Below, one piece after another: positions 18,350-25,985 of a DNA stretch of 64,000 nt. The notes under the pieces were generated by a model. It made no database searches and had not been told where the DNA came from. It worked only from the letters and a program-made list of their open reading frames with translations. A program made the translations under genes and the position numbers. This DNA comes from an uncultured beta proteobacterium (GTDB lineage: Bacteria > Pseudomonadota > Gammaproteobacteria > Burkholderiales > Burkholderiaceae_C): the NCBI GenBank assembly GCA_903845935.1, contig CAIMZI010000011.1, positions 1 through 64,000 on the forward strand. The letters are read 5' to 3'. The first letter of the stretch is position 1. The number at the start of each line of letters is the position of its first letter.

Positions 18350-18835
18350 ATGACCCACGCTGCTAATGGCCGTTCAGACCTGGACCGCATTGATCTGAAA
18401 ATTCTCAACTGCCTGCAGGAGGACGGACGCATGTCCAACCTGAAGCTGGCGGAGACCGTGACCCTCTCGCCCACGGCCGTGTTGTCGCGCGTGCAGCGCC
18501 TGACCAAGGATGGCTACATCCTCGGTTACGAAGCGCGGCTCAACCCGCTCAAGCTTGATGCTGGCCTCACGGTGTTTGTGGAGGTGTTGCTGGATCGAAC
18601 CACGCCCAATGTGTTTGAAGCCTTCAAGGTAGCGGTGCAGGTGCATGGCGAAATCCAGGAGTGCCACATGGTGGCCGGCGGCTTTGACTACCTGCTCAAG
18701 ACCCGTATTGCCGACATGGGCGCCTACCGCGACTTTGCCGGCACCGTGCTATGGCAGTTGCCCGGCGTGCGCGAGACCCGTACCTATGCCGTGATGGAAG
18801 AAGTCAAGAACACCACGCACCTCAAGCTGGACTGA
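18350..18835 (+). CDS. Lrp/AsnC-family transcriptional regulator, probable putA regulator
   Basis: A 161-residue Lrp/AsnC protein: DNA-binding helix-turn-helix in residues about 12-60 (LDRIDLKILNCLQEDGRMSNLKLAE, then LSPTAVLSRVQRL), followed by the RAM ligand-binding domain (ECHMVAGGFDYLLKTRIADMGAYRDF). Such proteins are octameric regulators that sense amino acids. The divergent position next to putA, which has no DNA-binding domain of its own, makes it a likely proline-responsive activator like PutR or BkdR. The start at 18350 (MTHAANGR) is preferred to the longer frame from 18239, which has no family sequence. Confidence 0.88.
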   Translation: MTHAANGRSDLDRIDLKILNCLQEDGRMSNLKLAETVTLSPTAVLSRVQRLTKDGYILGYEARLNPLKLDAGLTVFVEVLLDRTTPNVFEAFKVAVQVHGEIQECHMVAGGFDYLLKTRIADMGAYRDFAGTVLWQLPGVRETRTYAVMEEVKNTTHLKLD

Positions 18836-18841
18836 AATAGT

Positions 18842-18998
18842 GCCCCCACGTTCGCTCGCTTCGCGTAGCTCTCTGGTCGTGCCGATGTCAGAGACATGCT
18901 GCTCTTCGGCCTGTCCCGTTCTGCGCAGGCAGACCGGGAGCCTCTGGCCTCAGCCCCAAGGGGGCTCGTTTTGCCTTGGGGCGGCCCGGCGGCAAAAC
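18842..18998 (+). repeat. Intergenic GC-rich hairpin repeat, second copy
   Basis: Starts GCCCCCACG three bases after the Lrp-type stop and ends with an 8-bp stem GTTTTGCC (18968-18975) / GGCAAAAC (18991-18998) around a 15-base loop containing GGGGCGGCCCG. A second stem AGCCCC / GGGGCT lies just before. Outer parts match the putA copy at most positions. The main stem differs from that copy by one base pair changed on both sides (G-C to T-A), which preserves pairing. About 75 extra bases lie in the middle. It occupies most of the gap between the Lrp-type gene and yggS. Confidence 0.8.
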
Positions 18999-19013
18999 CC
19001 ACGCGCGCTTCGT

Positions 19014-19697
19014 TTAATCGCGTTTTCCGAAAATAGCGGTGCCCACGCGTAGCATGGTGCTGCCAGACTGCACCGCTGCCTCCAGATCCCCCGTCATGCC
19101 CATGGACAAGGTGTCCAGCCCCAGTCCCTGGGCATTGAGCGCATCAAATAATTCACGGGCCCGCTGGTGCACCGCCAGGGCGGCGTCAAGGTCCACGGCC
19201 GGCTCGGGAATGGTCATCAGTCCGCGCAAGTGCAGATGGGCTAGGCCCTGGGTTTGCCGCGCCAGTTCAAGCACCGCCTCTGGCGCCACCCCGGACTTGT
19301 TGCTGCCGCCGTCGATATTGACCTGAATGCAAACCTGCAGAGGGGCTTTCCCGATGGGCCGCTGCTCGCTCAGGCGCTGTGCGGTCTTCAGCCGGTCTAT
19401 CGAATGGACCCAGTCAAAGTGCTCGGCCACCAGCCGCGTCTTGTTGCTCTGAATCGGGCCTATGCAGTGCCATTGCAGCGGCAGGTCCGCCAGCGCTGCG
19501 ATTTTGTCCACACCCTCCTGGATGTAATTCTCGCCAAACGCGGTCTGGCCGGCAGCAAAGGCCTGGCGCACGGCGTCGGCGTCAAATTTTTTGGACACCG
19601 CCAACAGCACAATGCTATCTGGAGTGCGGCCACAGGCCAAGGCGGCCTGCGCGATTCGGGAACGTACCCTTAGGAGATTGTCGGCAATCATGGTCAT
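19014..19697 (-). CDS. yggS: YggS-family PLP-binding protein
   Basis: A 227-residue single-domain TIM-barrel PLP protein. The PLP lysine lies in VLLAVSKKFDADAV near residue 33; FGENYIQEGVDK, WHCIGPIQSNK, VHSIDR and LSMGMTGDLEAAVQSGSTMLRVGTAIFG are the other family landmarks. YggS/PLPBP has no known catalytic activity and keeps free PLP and amino-acid pools in balance. It stands divergent to pilT with a 44-base gap, an arrangement also seen in Pseudomonas. Confidence 0.93.
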   Translation of the reverse strand: MTMIADNLLRVRSRIAQAALACGRTPDSIVLLAVSKKFDADAVRQAFAAGQTAFGENYIQEGVDKIAALADLPLQWHCIGPIQSNKTRLVAEHFDWVHSIDRLKTAQRLSEQRPIGKAPLQVCIQVNIDGGSNKSGVAPEAVLELARQTQGLAHLHLRGLMTIPEPAVDLDAALAVHQRARELFDALNAQGLGLDTLSMGMTGDLEAAVQSGSTMLRVGTAIFGKRD

Positions 19698-19741
19698 AAT
19701 CGCTCAAGCGTACCAAACAACATCGAGCGAGAGAGGACTTT

Positions 19742-20785
19742 GTGGATATCACCCAACTGTTGGCCTTCAGCGTCAAGAACAAAGCATCGGACCTTCACCT
19801 CTCCGCCGGCCTGCCACCCATGATCCGCGTGCACGGCGACGTGCGACGCATCAACGTGGAGGCGCTTGACCATAAGCAGGTCCACAGCATGGTGTACGAC
19901 ATCATGAACGACACCCAGCGCAAGCATTACGAAGAGTTTCTGGAAATCGACTTTTCCTTCGAGATTGACGGACTGGCGCGCTTTCGGGTCAATGCCTTCA
20001 ACCACCAGCGCGGCGCTGGCGCCGTGTTCCGCACCATTCCCAGCAAGATCTTGTCGCTGGAGCAGCTCAACGCACCCAAGATTTTTGGCGAACTGGCGCT
20101 CAAGCCGCGCGGCATGGTGCTGGTGACCGGGCCCACCGGCTCCGGTAAATCGACCACGCTGGCGGCCATGGTCAACTACCTCAATGAGACCGAGTTCGGA
20201 CACATCCTCACGGTGGAAGACCCGATCGAGTTTGTGCATGAATCTAAAAAATGCCTGATCAATCAGCGCGAGGTCGGTCCGCATACTCTGTCCTTTGCCG
20301 CCGCCCTGAAGTCGGCGCTGCGCGAAGATCCGGATGCCATCCTAGTGGGGGAAATGCGCGATCTGGAAACCATTCGCCTGGCCATGACGGCGGCCGAAAC
20401 CGGCCATCTGGTGTTTGGCACGCTGCACACATCGAGCGCGGCCAAGACGATTGACCGCATCATTGACGTATTCCCGGCCGAGGAAAAGGAAATGGTACGC
20501 GCCATGTTGTCGGAGTCGCTGCAGGCGGTAATCTCGCAAACCCTGTGCAAGACCAAGGACGGACAAGGCCGGGTGGCGGCACACGAGATCATGCTGGGCA
20601 CTAGCGCCATCCGCAACCTGATCCGCGAGGCCAAGGTGGCGCAGATGTATTCCAGCATCCAGACCGGCAACAGCGTGGGCATGCAGACGCTGGACCAGAA
20701 CCTCTCGGACCTGGTCAAGCGCAACATCATCAGCCCAGCCGAGGCGCGCAGCAAGGCCAAGATTCCGGACAACTTCCCGGGTTGA
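19742..20785 (+). CDS. pilT: Type IV pilus retraction ATPase PilT
   Basis: A 347-residue hexameric secretion-type ATPase that retracts type IV pili for twitching and DNA uptake. Walker A GPTGSGKST is at residues 130-138, followed by the Asp box (LTVEDPIEFVHE), Walker B (ILVGEMRD) and His box (GHLVFGTLHTSSA). The C-terminal AIRNLIRE motif needed for retraction is intact. GTG start at 19742 after GAGAGAGGA. pilU follows after four bases, as is usual. Confidence 0.95.
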   Translation: MDITQLLAFSVKNKASDLHLSAGLPPMIRVHGDVRRINVEALDHKQVHSMVYDIMNDTQRKHYEEFLEIDFSFEIDGLARFRVNAFNHQRGAGAVFRTIPSKILSLEQLNAPKIFGELALKPRGMVLVTGPTGSGKSTTLAAMVNYLNETEFGHILTVEDPIEFVHESKKCLINQREVGPHTLSFAAALKSALREDPDAILVGEMRDLETIRLAMTAAETGHLVFGTLHTSSAAKTIDRIIDVFPAEEKEMVRAMLSESLQAVISQTLCKTKDGQGRVAAHEIMLGTSAIRNLIREAKVAQMYSSIQTGNSVGMQTLDQNLSDLVKRNIISPAEARSKAKIPDNFPG

Positions 20786-20789
20786 TGCC

Positions 20790-21926
20790 ATGGAACGCGA
20801 TCAGGCAACCAAGTTCATCAATGACCTGTTGCGGCTGATGGTCAGCCGCAATGGCAGCGACCTGTTCATCACGGCCGACTTTCCACCCGCGATCAAGGTC
20901 GATGGCAAAATTACCAAGGTGTCGCCCCAGCCGCTGAACTCGGCGCACACGATGGCCCTGGCGCGCTCCATCATGAGCGACAAGCAGGTAGCCGAGTTCG
21001 AGCGCACCAAGGAAGGCAACTTTGCCATCTCTCCGCCCCAGATCGGTCGCTTTCGCGTCAATGTATTTGTCCAGCAGGGCAAGGTCGGACTGGTGTTGCG
21101 CGTGATTCCGACCCTCCTGCCCACCATAGACGGGCTGGGCGTGCCCCAGGTTCTCAAGGAAATCGTGCAGTCCAAGCGCGGCCTGTGCATCATGGTGGGG
21201 GCCACCGGGTCGGGTAAATCGACAACGCTGGCGGCCATGGTGGATTGGCGCAACGACAACTCTTACGGCCACATCATCACCATAGAAGACCCGGTGGAGT
21301 TTGTGCATGCCCACAAAAACTGCGTGGTAACGCAGCGAGAAGTGGGGCTTGACACCGACAGCTGGGAATCTGCGCTGAAGAATACACTGCGCCAATCGCC
21401 CGATGTGATCCTGATGGGTGAAATCCGCGACCGAGCGACCATGGAACACGCCGTGGCGTTTTCCGAGACCGGCCATTTGTGCCTGGCCACCTTGCATGCC
21501 AACAATGCCAACCAGGCGCTGGACCGCATCGTCAACTTCTTCCCGGAAGAGCGTCGCAGCCAGTTGCTGATGGACTTGTCGCTTAACCTGAAGGCCCTGG
21601 TCTCGCAGCGCCTGATTCCTAAGCAGGACGGCAAGGGGCGCATCGCGGCGGTGGAAATCATGATGAACTCACCGCTGATTTCCAACCTCATCTTCAAGGG
21701 CGAGGTCACCGAGGTCAAGGAGGTCATGAAGAAAAGCCGCAACACGGGCATGCAGACCTTTGACCAGGCCTTGTTTGACCTGTATGAAGCCAACAGCATT
21801 AGCTACGAGGACGCACTGCGCAACGCCGATTCGCTCAACGACCTGCGTTTGCAAATTAAACTCAACAGCCAGCGCGGCAAGTCCTTGAACCTGAGCGCCG
21901 GCACCGAAAATTTTGCAATCCTCTAA
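20790..21926 (+). CDS. pilU: PilT-dependent retraction ATPase PilU
   Basis: A 378-residue paralog of PilT with Walker A GATGSGKST, Walker B ILMGEIRDR and the His box GHLCLATLHANNA. PilU works with PilT to add retraction force and cannot retract pili alone. The C-terminus is longer than in PilT and lacks the AIRNLIRE motif, as expected. It starts four bases after pilT. The next gene begins three bases after its stop, so a dehydrogenase is probably on the same transcript. Confidence 0.93.
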   Translation: MERDQATKFINDLLRLMVSRNGSDLFITADFPPAIKVDGKITKVSPQPLNSAHTMALARSIMSDKQVAEFERTKEGNFAISPPQIGRFRVNVFVQQGKVGLVLRVIPTLLPTIDGLGVPQVLKEIVQSKRGLCIMVGATGSGKSTTLAAMVDWRNDNSYGHIITIEDPVEFVHAHKNCVVTQREVGLDTDSWESALKNTLRQSPDVILMGEIRDRATMEHAVAFSETGHLCLATLHANNANQALDRIVNFFPEERRSQLLMDLSLNLKALVSQRLIPKQDGKGRIAAVEIMMNSPLISNLIFKGEVTEVKEVMKKSRNTGMQTFDQALFDLYEANSISYEDALRNADSLNDLRLQIKLNSQRGKSLNLSAGTENFAIL

Positions 21927-21929
21927 TTT

Positions 21930-22850
21930 ATGTCCAACATCAATCCCAAAACCTACGAACCATCCGCCTCTGCCTCAGTCGCCTTTTTGGGCCTTGGCGT
22001 CATGGGTTATCCCATGGCCGGCCACCTGGCCAGCGCCGGCCATGCAGTCACCGTCTACAACCGCAGCACTCCAAAAGCCCAGGCCTGGCTGGCTGAATTT
22101 GGCAGCACCGGTTGCGGCGCCCATGGTTTTGCGCTGACCCCCCGTCAGGCCGCCCAAAACGCCGACATCGTTTTTTGCTGCGTCGGCAATGACGACGACC
22201 TGCGCAGCGTCACCCTGGGTGCGGATGGCGCCTTGGGCGGCATGAAGCCCGGCGCCATTTTTGTCGACCACACCACCGCCTCGGCCAGCATTGCGCGCGA
22301 ACTCGCGGCAGCAGCCAAACAGGCCGGACTGGAATTTATCGATGCACCGGTGTCCGGCGGCCAGGCCGGTGCCCAAAACGGCCTGCTCACCGTGATGTGC
22401 GGTGGCGACGCTGCGGCTTTCGCCAAGGTACAGGCCACTGGTATGTCGTTCTCCCGCGCCTTTACCCTGCTGGGTGACAGCGGTGCCGGTCAATTGGCCA
22501 AGATGGTCAACCAGATTTGCATTGCCGGCCTGGTGCAAGGCCTGTCCGAGGCGATTGCCTTTGGTCAGCACGCCGGGTTGGACATGAACGCGGTGCTGGA
22601 CGTGATCGGCAAAGGCGCGGCGCAAAGCTGGCAACTCGACAACCGTGGCAAGACCATGGTCGCCGATAAGTTCGACTTCGGCTTTGCCGTGGACTGGATG
22701 CGCAAGGACTTGGGTCTGGTGCTGGATGAGGCCAAGCGCAATGGCGCACGCTTGCCGGTGACCGCCCTGGTCGATCAGTTTTACGCCGACGTGCAGCAAA
22801 TGGGCGGCAAGCGCTGGGATACCAGCAGCCTGATCAAGCGGCTCAAGTAA
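21930..22850 (+). CDS. NAD(P)-dependent beta-hydroxyacid dehydrogenase
   Basis: A 306-residue member of the 3-hydroxyisobutyrate/tartronate-semialdehyde dehydrogenase family. VAFLGLGVMGYPMAGHLASAG near residue 17 is the Rossmann dinucleotide-binding turn, DAPVSGGQAGAQNG near 140 the substrate-binding loop and KMVNQICIAG near 190 contains the catalytic Lys. The exact hydroxyacid is unclear; with glcD and the glyoxylate-type aminotransferase elsewhere in the window, tartronate semialdehyde is possible. It is placed directly after pilU and is followed by a clear terminator. Confidence 0.85.
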   Translation: MSNINPKTYEPSASASVAFLGLGVMGYPMAGHLASAGHAVTVYNRSTPKAQAWLAEFGSTGCGAHGFALTPRQAAQNADIVFCCVGNDDDLRSVTLGADGALGGMKPGAIFVDHTTASASIARELAAAAKQAGLEFIDAPVSGGQAGAQNGLLTVMCGGDAAAFAKVQATGMSFSRAFTLLGDSGAGQLAKMVNQICIAGLVQGLSEAIAFGQHAGLDMNAVLDVIGKGAAQSWQLDNRGKTMVADKFDFGFAVDWMRKDLGLVLDEAKRNGARLPVTALVDQFYADVQQMGGKRWDTSSLIKRLK

Positions 22851-22864
22851 GTCTGAGCAGCAGC

Positions 22865-22893
22865 AAAAAGGCCTGGAATTCCAGGCCTTTTTT
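22865..22893. terminator. Bidirectional Rho-independent terminator
   Basis: A perfect inverted repeat, AAAAAGGCCTGG and CCAGGCCTTTTT around an AATT loop, with an A run on one side and a T run on the other. It lies between the stops of the convergent dehydrogenase and BON-lipoprotein genes and can end transcription from both. Confidence 0.9.
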
Positions 22894-22913
22894 ATTGAAG
22901 CTGCGTGTGGCGG

Positions 22914-23555
22914 CTACTTCTTGGTGTCGGCGGGCGGCGGACTCATATTGGCGAGTTCGTCTTCGCTGATGATTTCCAGCATGCGCACCAGGCGTTGCAC
23001 GCCGGTCGTGCCGGTAATGACTTCGGTGGCGCGGTTGGATTCGCGTTTGGTGACGCGACCCATCAGATAGACGGTACCGCGCTCGGTGGTGACCTTGAAG
23101 GCATTTGATAACAGGTCCTTGGCATCGACCAGATTGGCCTTGACGCGACTGGTGACCAGGGCATCGGAGGAACGCTGGGTCAACGTCGAATTGCCCAGCA
23201 CGGCCAGTTCATTGACCACGGCGCGCACATTTTCCACACCGGCAACTACTTTTTCCGCCAGCTGCTTGTCCTGCTCGGAGGGCACTTCACCGGTCAGCAG
23301 CAGTTGGCGGTTGTAACTCGTCACGTTGATGTGCACCCGCTCACCCAGGTTCTCGCTGATGCGGTTGCTGGCCTTGATCTGAATGGTGTTGTCTTCCAGC
23401 ACGGTGCCGGAGGTGCGGCGGTCGGAAGCCACCATCACGCCGCCGGCCATTGCGCCGCCGCCCAAAAGCAAAGGCAACGGAACGCAGCCGCCGATGCCAG
23501 CAGCCGCCGCAGCCAGGCTCAAAACGAGCATGGATTTTTGAATCACGGGTTTCAT
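22914..23555 (-). CDS. BON-domain outer-membrane lipoprotein (DolP-like)
   Basis: A 213-residue secreted protein with a signal peptide ending in a lipobox at Cys24 (GIGGC), then two BON domains at about residues 55-120 and 128-200. The first has GERVHINVTSYNRQLLLTGEVPS and the second VTTERGTVYLMGRVTKRES. Architecture and length match DolP (YraP), which supports outer-membrane integrity and BAM function. The upstream SIS gene overlaps its start by four bases, an arrangement like diaA-dolP in E. coli. This supports the assignment. Confidence 0.88.
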   Translation of the reverse strand: MKPVIQKSMLVLSLAAAAAGIGGCVPLPLLLGGGAMAGGVMVASDRRTSGTVLEDNTIQIKASNRISENLGERVHINVTSYNRQLLLTGEVPSEQDKQLAEKVVAGVENVRAVVNELAVLGNSTLTQRSSDALVTSRVKANLVDAKDLLSNAFKVTTERGTVYLMGRVTKRESNRATEVITGTTGVQRLVRMLEIISEDELANMSPPPADTKK

Positions 23556-24151
23556 GCAGAGGTTTCCTGATCGCCCAAAAGCTGGGCATCGACCGCATCA
23601 CAAATGCAATGCAGGGCCAAAATATGCACTTCCTGAACGCGGGCGGTGCGCTCATGCGGCACGCAAATATGCACGTCGGTATCGCGCAGGGCTTGGTTCA
23701 TCTTGCCGCCGCCGCGCCCGGTCAGACCGATCACCACCATCTCGCGTTCGTGCGCAGCCTCGATGGCAGCCAGCACATTGCCAGAGTTGCCGCTGGTGGA
23801 AATGGCCAGCAGCACGTCGCCAGGCTGACCCAGGGCGCGCACCTGGCGCGAGAAGATGACGTTGAAGTCGTAATCGTTGGCGATGGCCGTGATGATCGAG
23901 GTGTCGGTGGTCAGCGCAATGGCAGCCAGTTCGGGTCGGTCACGCTCAAAGCGCCCGACAAACTCGGCCGAAAAGTGTTGCGCGTCAGCGGCCGAGCCGC
24001 CGTTGCCACAGGCCAGCACCTTGCCGCCACTGGTGACGCAGGCGATGATGGCGTGTACCGCCTCGACAATGGGTTTGCTAAGAGCTTCGGCCGACTGGTA
24101 TTTCAAGTCGGCGCTCTCGATAAAGTGTTGGTGAATTCGTTGTTCCAGCAT
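23552..24151 (-). CDS. SIS-domain phosphosugar-binding protein (DiaA/GmhA type)
   Basis: A 199-residue single SIS domain with CGNGGSAADAQHFSAEFVGRFE near residue 50 and LLAISTSGNSGNVLAA near 115. This is the DiaA/GmhA group. GmhA isomerises sedoheptulose-7-phosphate for LPS heptose; DiaA binds DnaA and helps start replication. The neighbours yraN, the dolP-like gene and rsmI match the E. coli rsmI-yraN-diaA-dolP cluster, so DiaA is the better guess. The start at 24151 (MLEQRIHQHF) is chosen as the family start; 18 upstream codons look non-coding. Confidence 0.87.
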   Translation of the reverse strand: MLEQRIHQHFIESADLKYQSAEALSKPIVEAVHAIIACVTSGGKVLACGNGGSAADAQHFSAEFVGRFERDRPELAAIALTTDTSIITAIANDYDFNVIFSRQVRALGQPGDVLLAISTSGNSGNVLAAIEAAHEREMVVIGLTGRGGGKMNQALRDTDVHICVPHERTARVQEVHILALHCICDAVDAQLLGDQETSA

Positions 24152-24227
24152 GGGGCGATGATACCCGCCCCCTATGAACTGTCTGTGAAGCAGACCACAA
24201 ACCACGTAATGGTTTTGTTAGCAGATG

Positions 24228-24620
24228 TCAGCTGGCGTCAAACGCTGCCTGCAACCACTGCACGCCCGCCGACTCGACCAGCACCACATCAAAGCGGCAG
24301 GGTGGAGTTTGGCGTTGGCGCAACAGATAATGGCGAGCTGCAAAGATGATGCGACGCTGCTTGACAAGGCCGATGCTAGCAGCCGCACCTCCATGGGCGC
24401 CCGAGGATCGGCTGCGCACCTCGACAAACACCGTGGTACCGTCAGGGCTGGCCATGATGAGGTCGATCTCGCCACCACCGCGCCCCGGGCTTCGATAATT
24501 GCGCTGCAGCAGACGCAGGCCTTGTTTCTGCAGGTAGCGCAAGGCCAAGTCTTCGGCGGCGTCACCCGACTGTTTGCTGGTGCCGGTATGAAGCGGTGAT
24601 TTTGATGAAGGAATATCCAT
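24228..24620 (-). CDS. yraN: YraN family (UPF0102) endonuclease-like protein
   Basis: A 130-residue protein of the UPF0102 family. GDAAEDLALRYLQKQGLRLLQRNYR, GEIDLIM and FVEVRSRSS form the restriction-endonuclease-like core (E...GEIDL...VEV). Function is not established, though the fold suggests a nucleic-acid role. The start codon at 24620 directly touches the divergent rsmI start at 24621, so the two genes share a promoter zone lying inside each other's coding sequence. Confidence 0.9.
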   Translation of the reverse strand: MDIPSSKSPLHTGTSKQSGDAAEDLALRYLQKQGLRLLQRNYRSPGRGGGEIDLIMASPDGTTVFVEVRSRSSGAHGGAAASIGLVKQRRIIFAARHYLLRQRQTPPCRFDVVLVESAGVQWLQAAFDAS

Positions 24621-25541
24621 TTGAGCGCGTCTTATTCTTCTGCCCGAGTGGCCGCCCGTGAAGCGGCGTCTGAACAGCATTATCCGCAAGGCGCGCTGTA
24701 TGTGGTGGCCACGCCGATTGGCAACCTGGCCGACATCACCCTGCGTGCCCTGCATGTGCTGGAATTGGTCGATGTCATTGCCTGCGAGGACACCCGCCAC
24801 ACCCAGCAAATGCTGCGCGCCTATGGCATCGACAAGACGGGTGGCCAGTTGCTGGCAGTGCACCAGCACAACGAAACCGAGGCGGCGCAGACGGTCATCG
24901 CGCACCTGCGCCAGGGCCAACGTGTGGCCTACGTCAGCGACGCAGGGACGCCCGGCGTCAGCGACCCCGGCGCGCGCCTGACTGCCGTGCTGGTGCTAGC
25001 CGGTCTGCGCTGCATTCCGCTGCCCGGCGCCAGCAGCGTCACCACCTTGCTGTCGGTGGCCGGCATAGGCGCCGAAGCGGGCGCAGCCAGTGGCTTTGTG
25101 TTCCAGGGCTTTCTGCCCAGCAAAAGCATGGAGCGGGCGCATGCCGTGCAACTATTGGCACAGGAGGCGCGCGCCGTACTGCTGCTGGAGGCGCCGCACC
25201 GCATCGAGGCTTTGGCCGAGGCGCTGACAGTGCTAGGCACACGGCCGCTGACCATAGGCCGTGAGCTGACCAAACAGTTTGAAGAAATTGCTACTGTGGC
25301 TGCACAGGATTTCAAGCCCTGGCTGCAGGCCGACGCCAACCGCCTGCGCGGTGAATTCGCCCTGCTGCTGCATCCGGCAGCGGTGGCTGCGGAGGGTGGC
25401 GACGCGCCGCGCATACTGGCCCTGCTACTGGCCGAGTTACCGCTTAAAACTGCCGTCAAACTGGCCGCCGACATTACCGGCCAGCCGCGCAATGCGCTGT
25501 ATGAACAGGCGCTGGCGCTGAAGGCCGACAAAGCTGTATAG
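24621..25541 (+). CDS. rsmI: 16S rRNA (cytidine-1402-2'-O)-methyltransferase RsmI
   Basis: A 306-residue SAM-dependent methyltransferase of the tetrapyrrole-methylase fold. LYVVATPIGNLADITLRAL, VIACEDTRHT, YVSDAGTPGVSDPGA and LPGASSVTTLL are the RsmI signatures. It 2'-O-methylates C1402 in the ribosomal P site. No ATG fits. TTG 24621 follows AAGGAA at good spacing and is the preferred start; GTG 24648 is an alternative. Divergent from yraN with no gap. Confidence 0.92.
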   Translation: MSASYSSARVAAREAASEQHYPQGALYVVATPIGNLADITLRALHVLELVDVIACEDTRHTQQMLRAYGIDKTGGQLLAVHQHNETEAAQTVIAHLRQGQRVAYVSDAGTPGVSDPGARLTAVLVLAGLRCIPLPGASSVTTLLSVAGIGAEAGAASGFVFQGFLPSKSMERAHAVQLLAQEARAVLLLEAPHRIEALAEALTVLGTRPLTIGRELTKQFEEIATVAAQDFKPWLQADANRLRGEFALLLHPAAVAAEGGDAPRILALLLAELPLKTAVKLAADITGQPRNALYEQALALKADKAV

Positions 25542-25585
25542 CGCTTGCAACCAGCGGGCGCCGGGCCAAGTTGGGAACGGCATAC

Positions 25586-25915
25586 TCATTTTTTAATACT
25601 CAAGACCCAGTTGGCCAGCAGCTTCAATTCATCCGCGCTCAGCTGGGAATGGGCCGGCATGGGGATGCGGCCCCACTTGCCCTTGGAGCCATACTGGATG
25701 GATTGCACCAGTCCCGACGCGGCATCGGGATCGGCCTTGTACTTTTCGGCGACATTGGCATAGGCCGGTCCGACAATTTTTTCGCTCAGCGAATGACAGC
25801 TCAGGCAACCAGTGGCCTGTGCCAATTCCTTGGCAGAGGCCTGTTCGGCTGCCGTTATTTCAGCCGCCTGCGCCAGCCCGGACAGGAGCAACAATGAAAG
25901 AATGAGATATCGCAT
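25586..25915 (-). CDS. Small class I cytochrome c
   Basis: A 109-residue periplasmic cytochrome with a signal peptide to about residue 18 (AQA), heme motif CLSCH at 37-41 and an axial Met at 86 in IPMPAH. It resembles cytochrome c551/c5-type carriers. It lies 70 bases downstream of the PQQ dehydrogenase on the same strand and is the obvious first electron acceptor for it. The start at 25915 gives a clean signal peptide; the longer frame does not. No clear terminator follows. Confidence 0.88.
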   Translation of the reverse strand: MRYLILSLLLLSGLAQAAEITAAEQASAKELAQATGCLSCHSLSEKIVGPAYANVAEKYKADPDAASGLVQSIQYGSKGKWGRIPMPAHSQLSADELKLLANWVLSIKK

Positions 25916-25985
25916 GGTATTTTTCGAGCAAAGGGGGCGAGCCCGCGCCTGCGTGCCCACCCCCTGATCTACGGACTATGAATGT

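Noticed and set aside
18840..19010. Gap between the Lrp-type gene and yggS as a small RNA gene
   Set aside because: The hairpins belong to a repeat that also occurs inside putA, and no promoter or T-rich terminator frames it.
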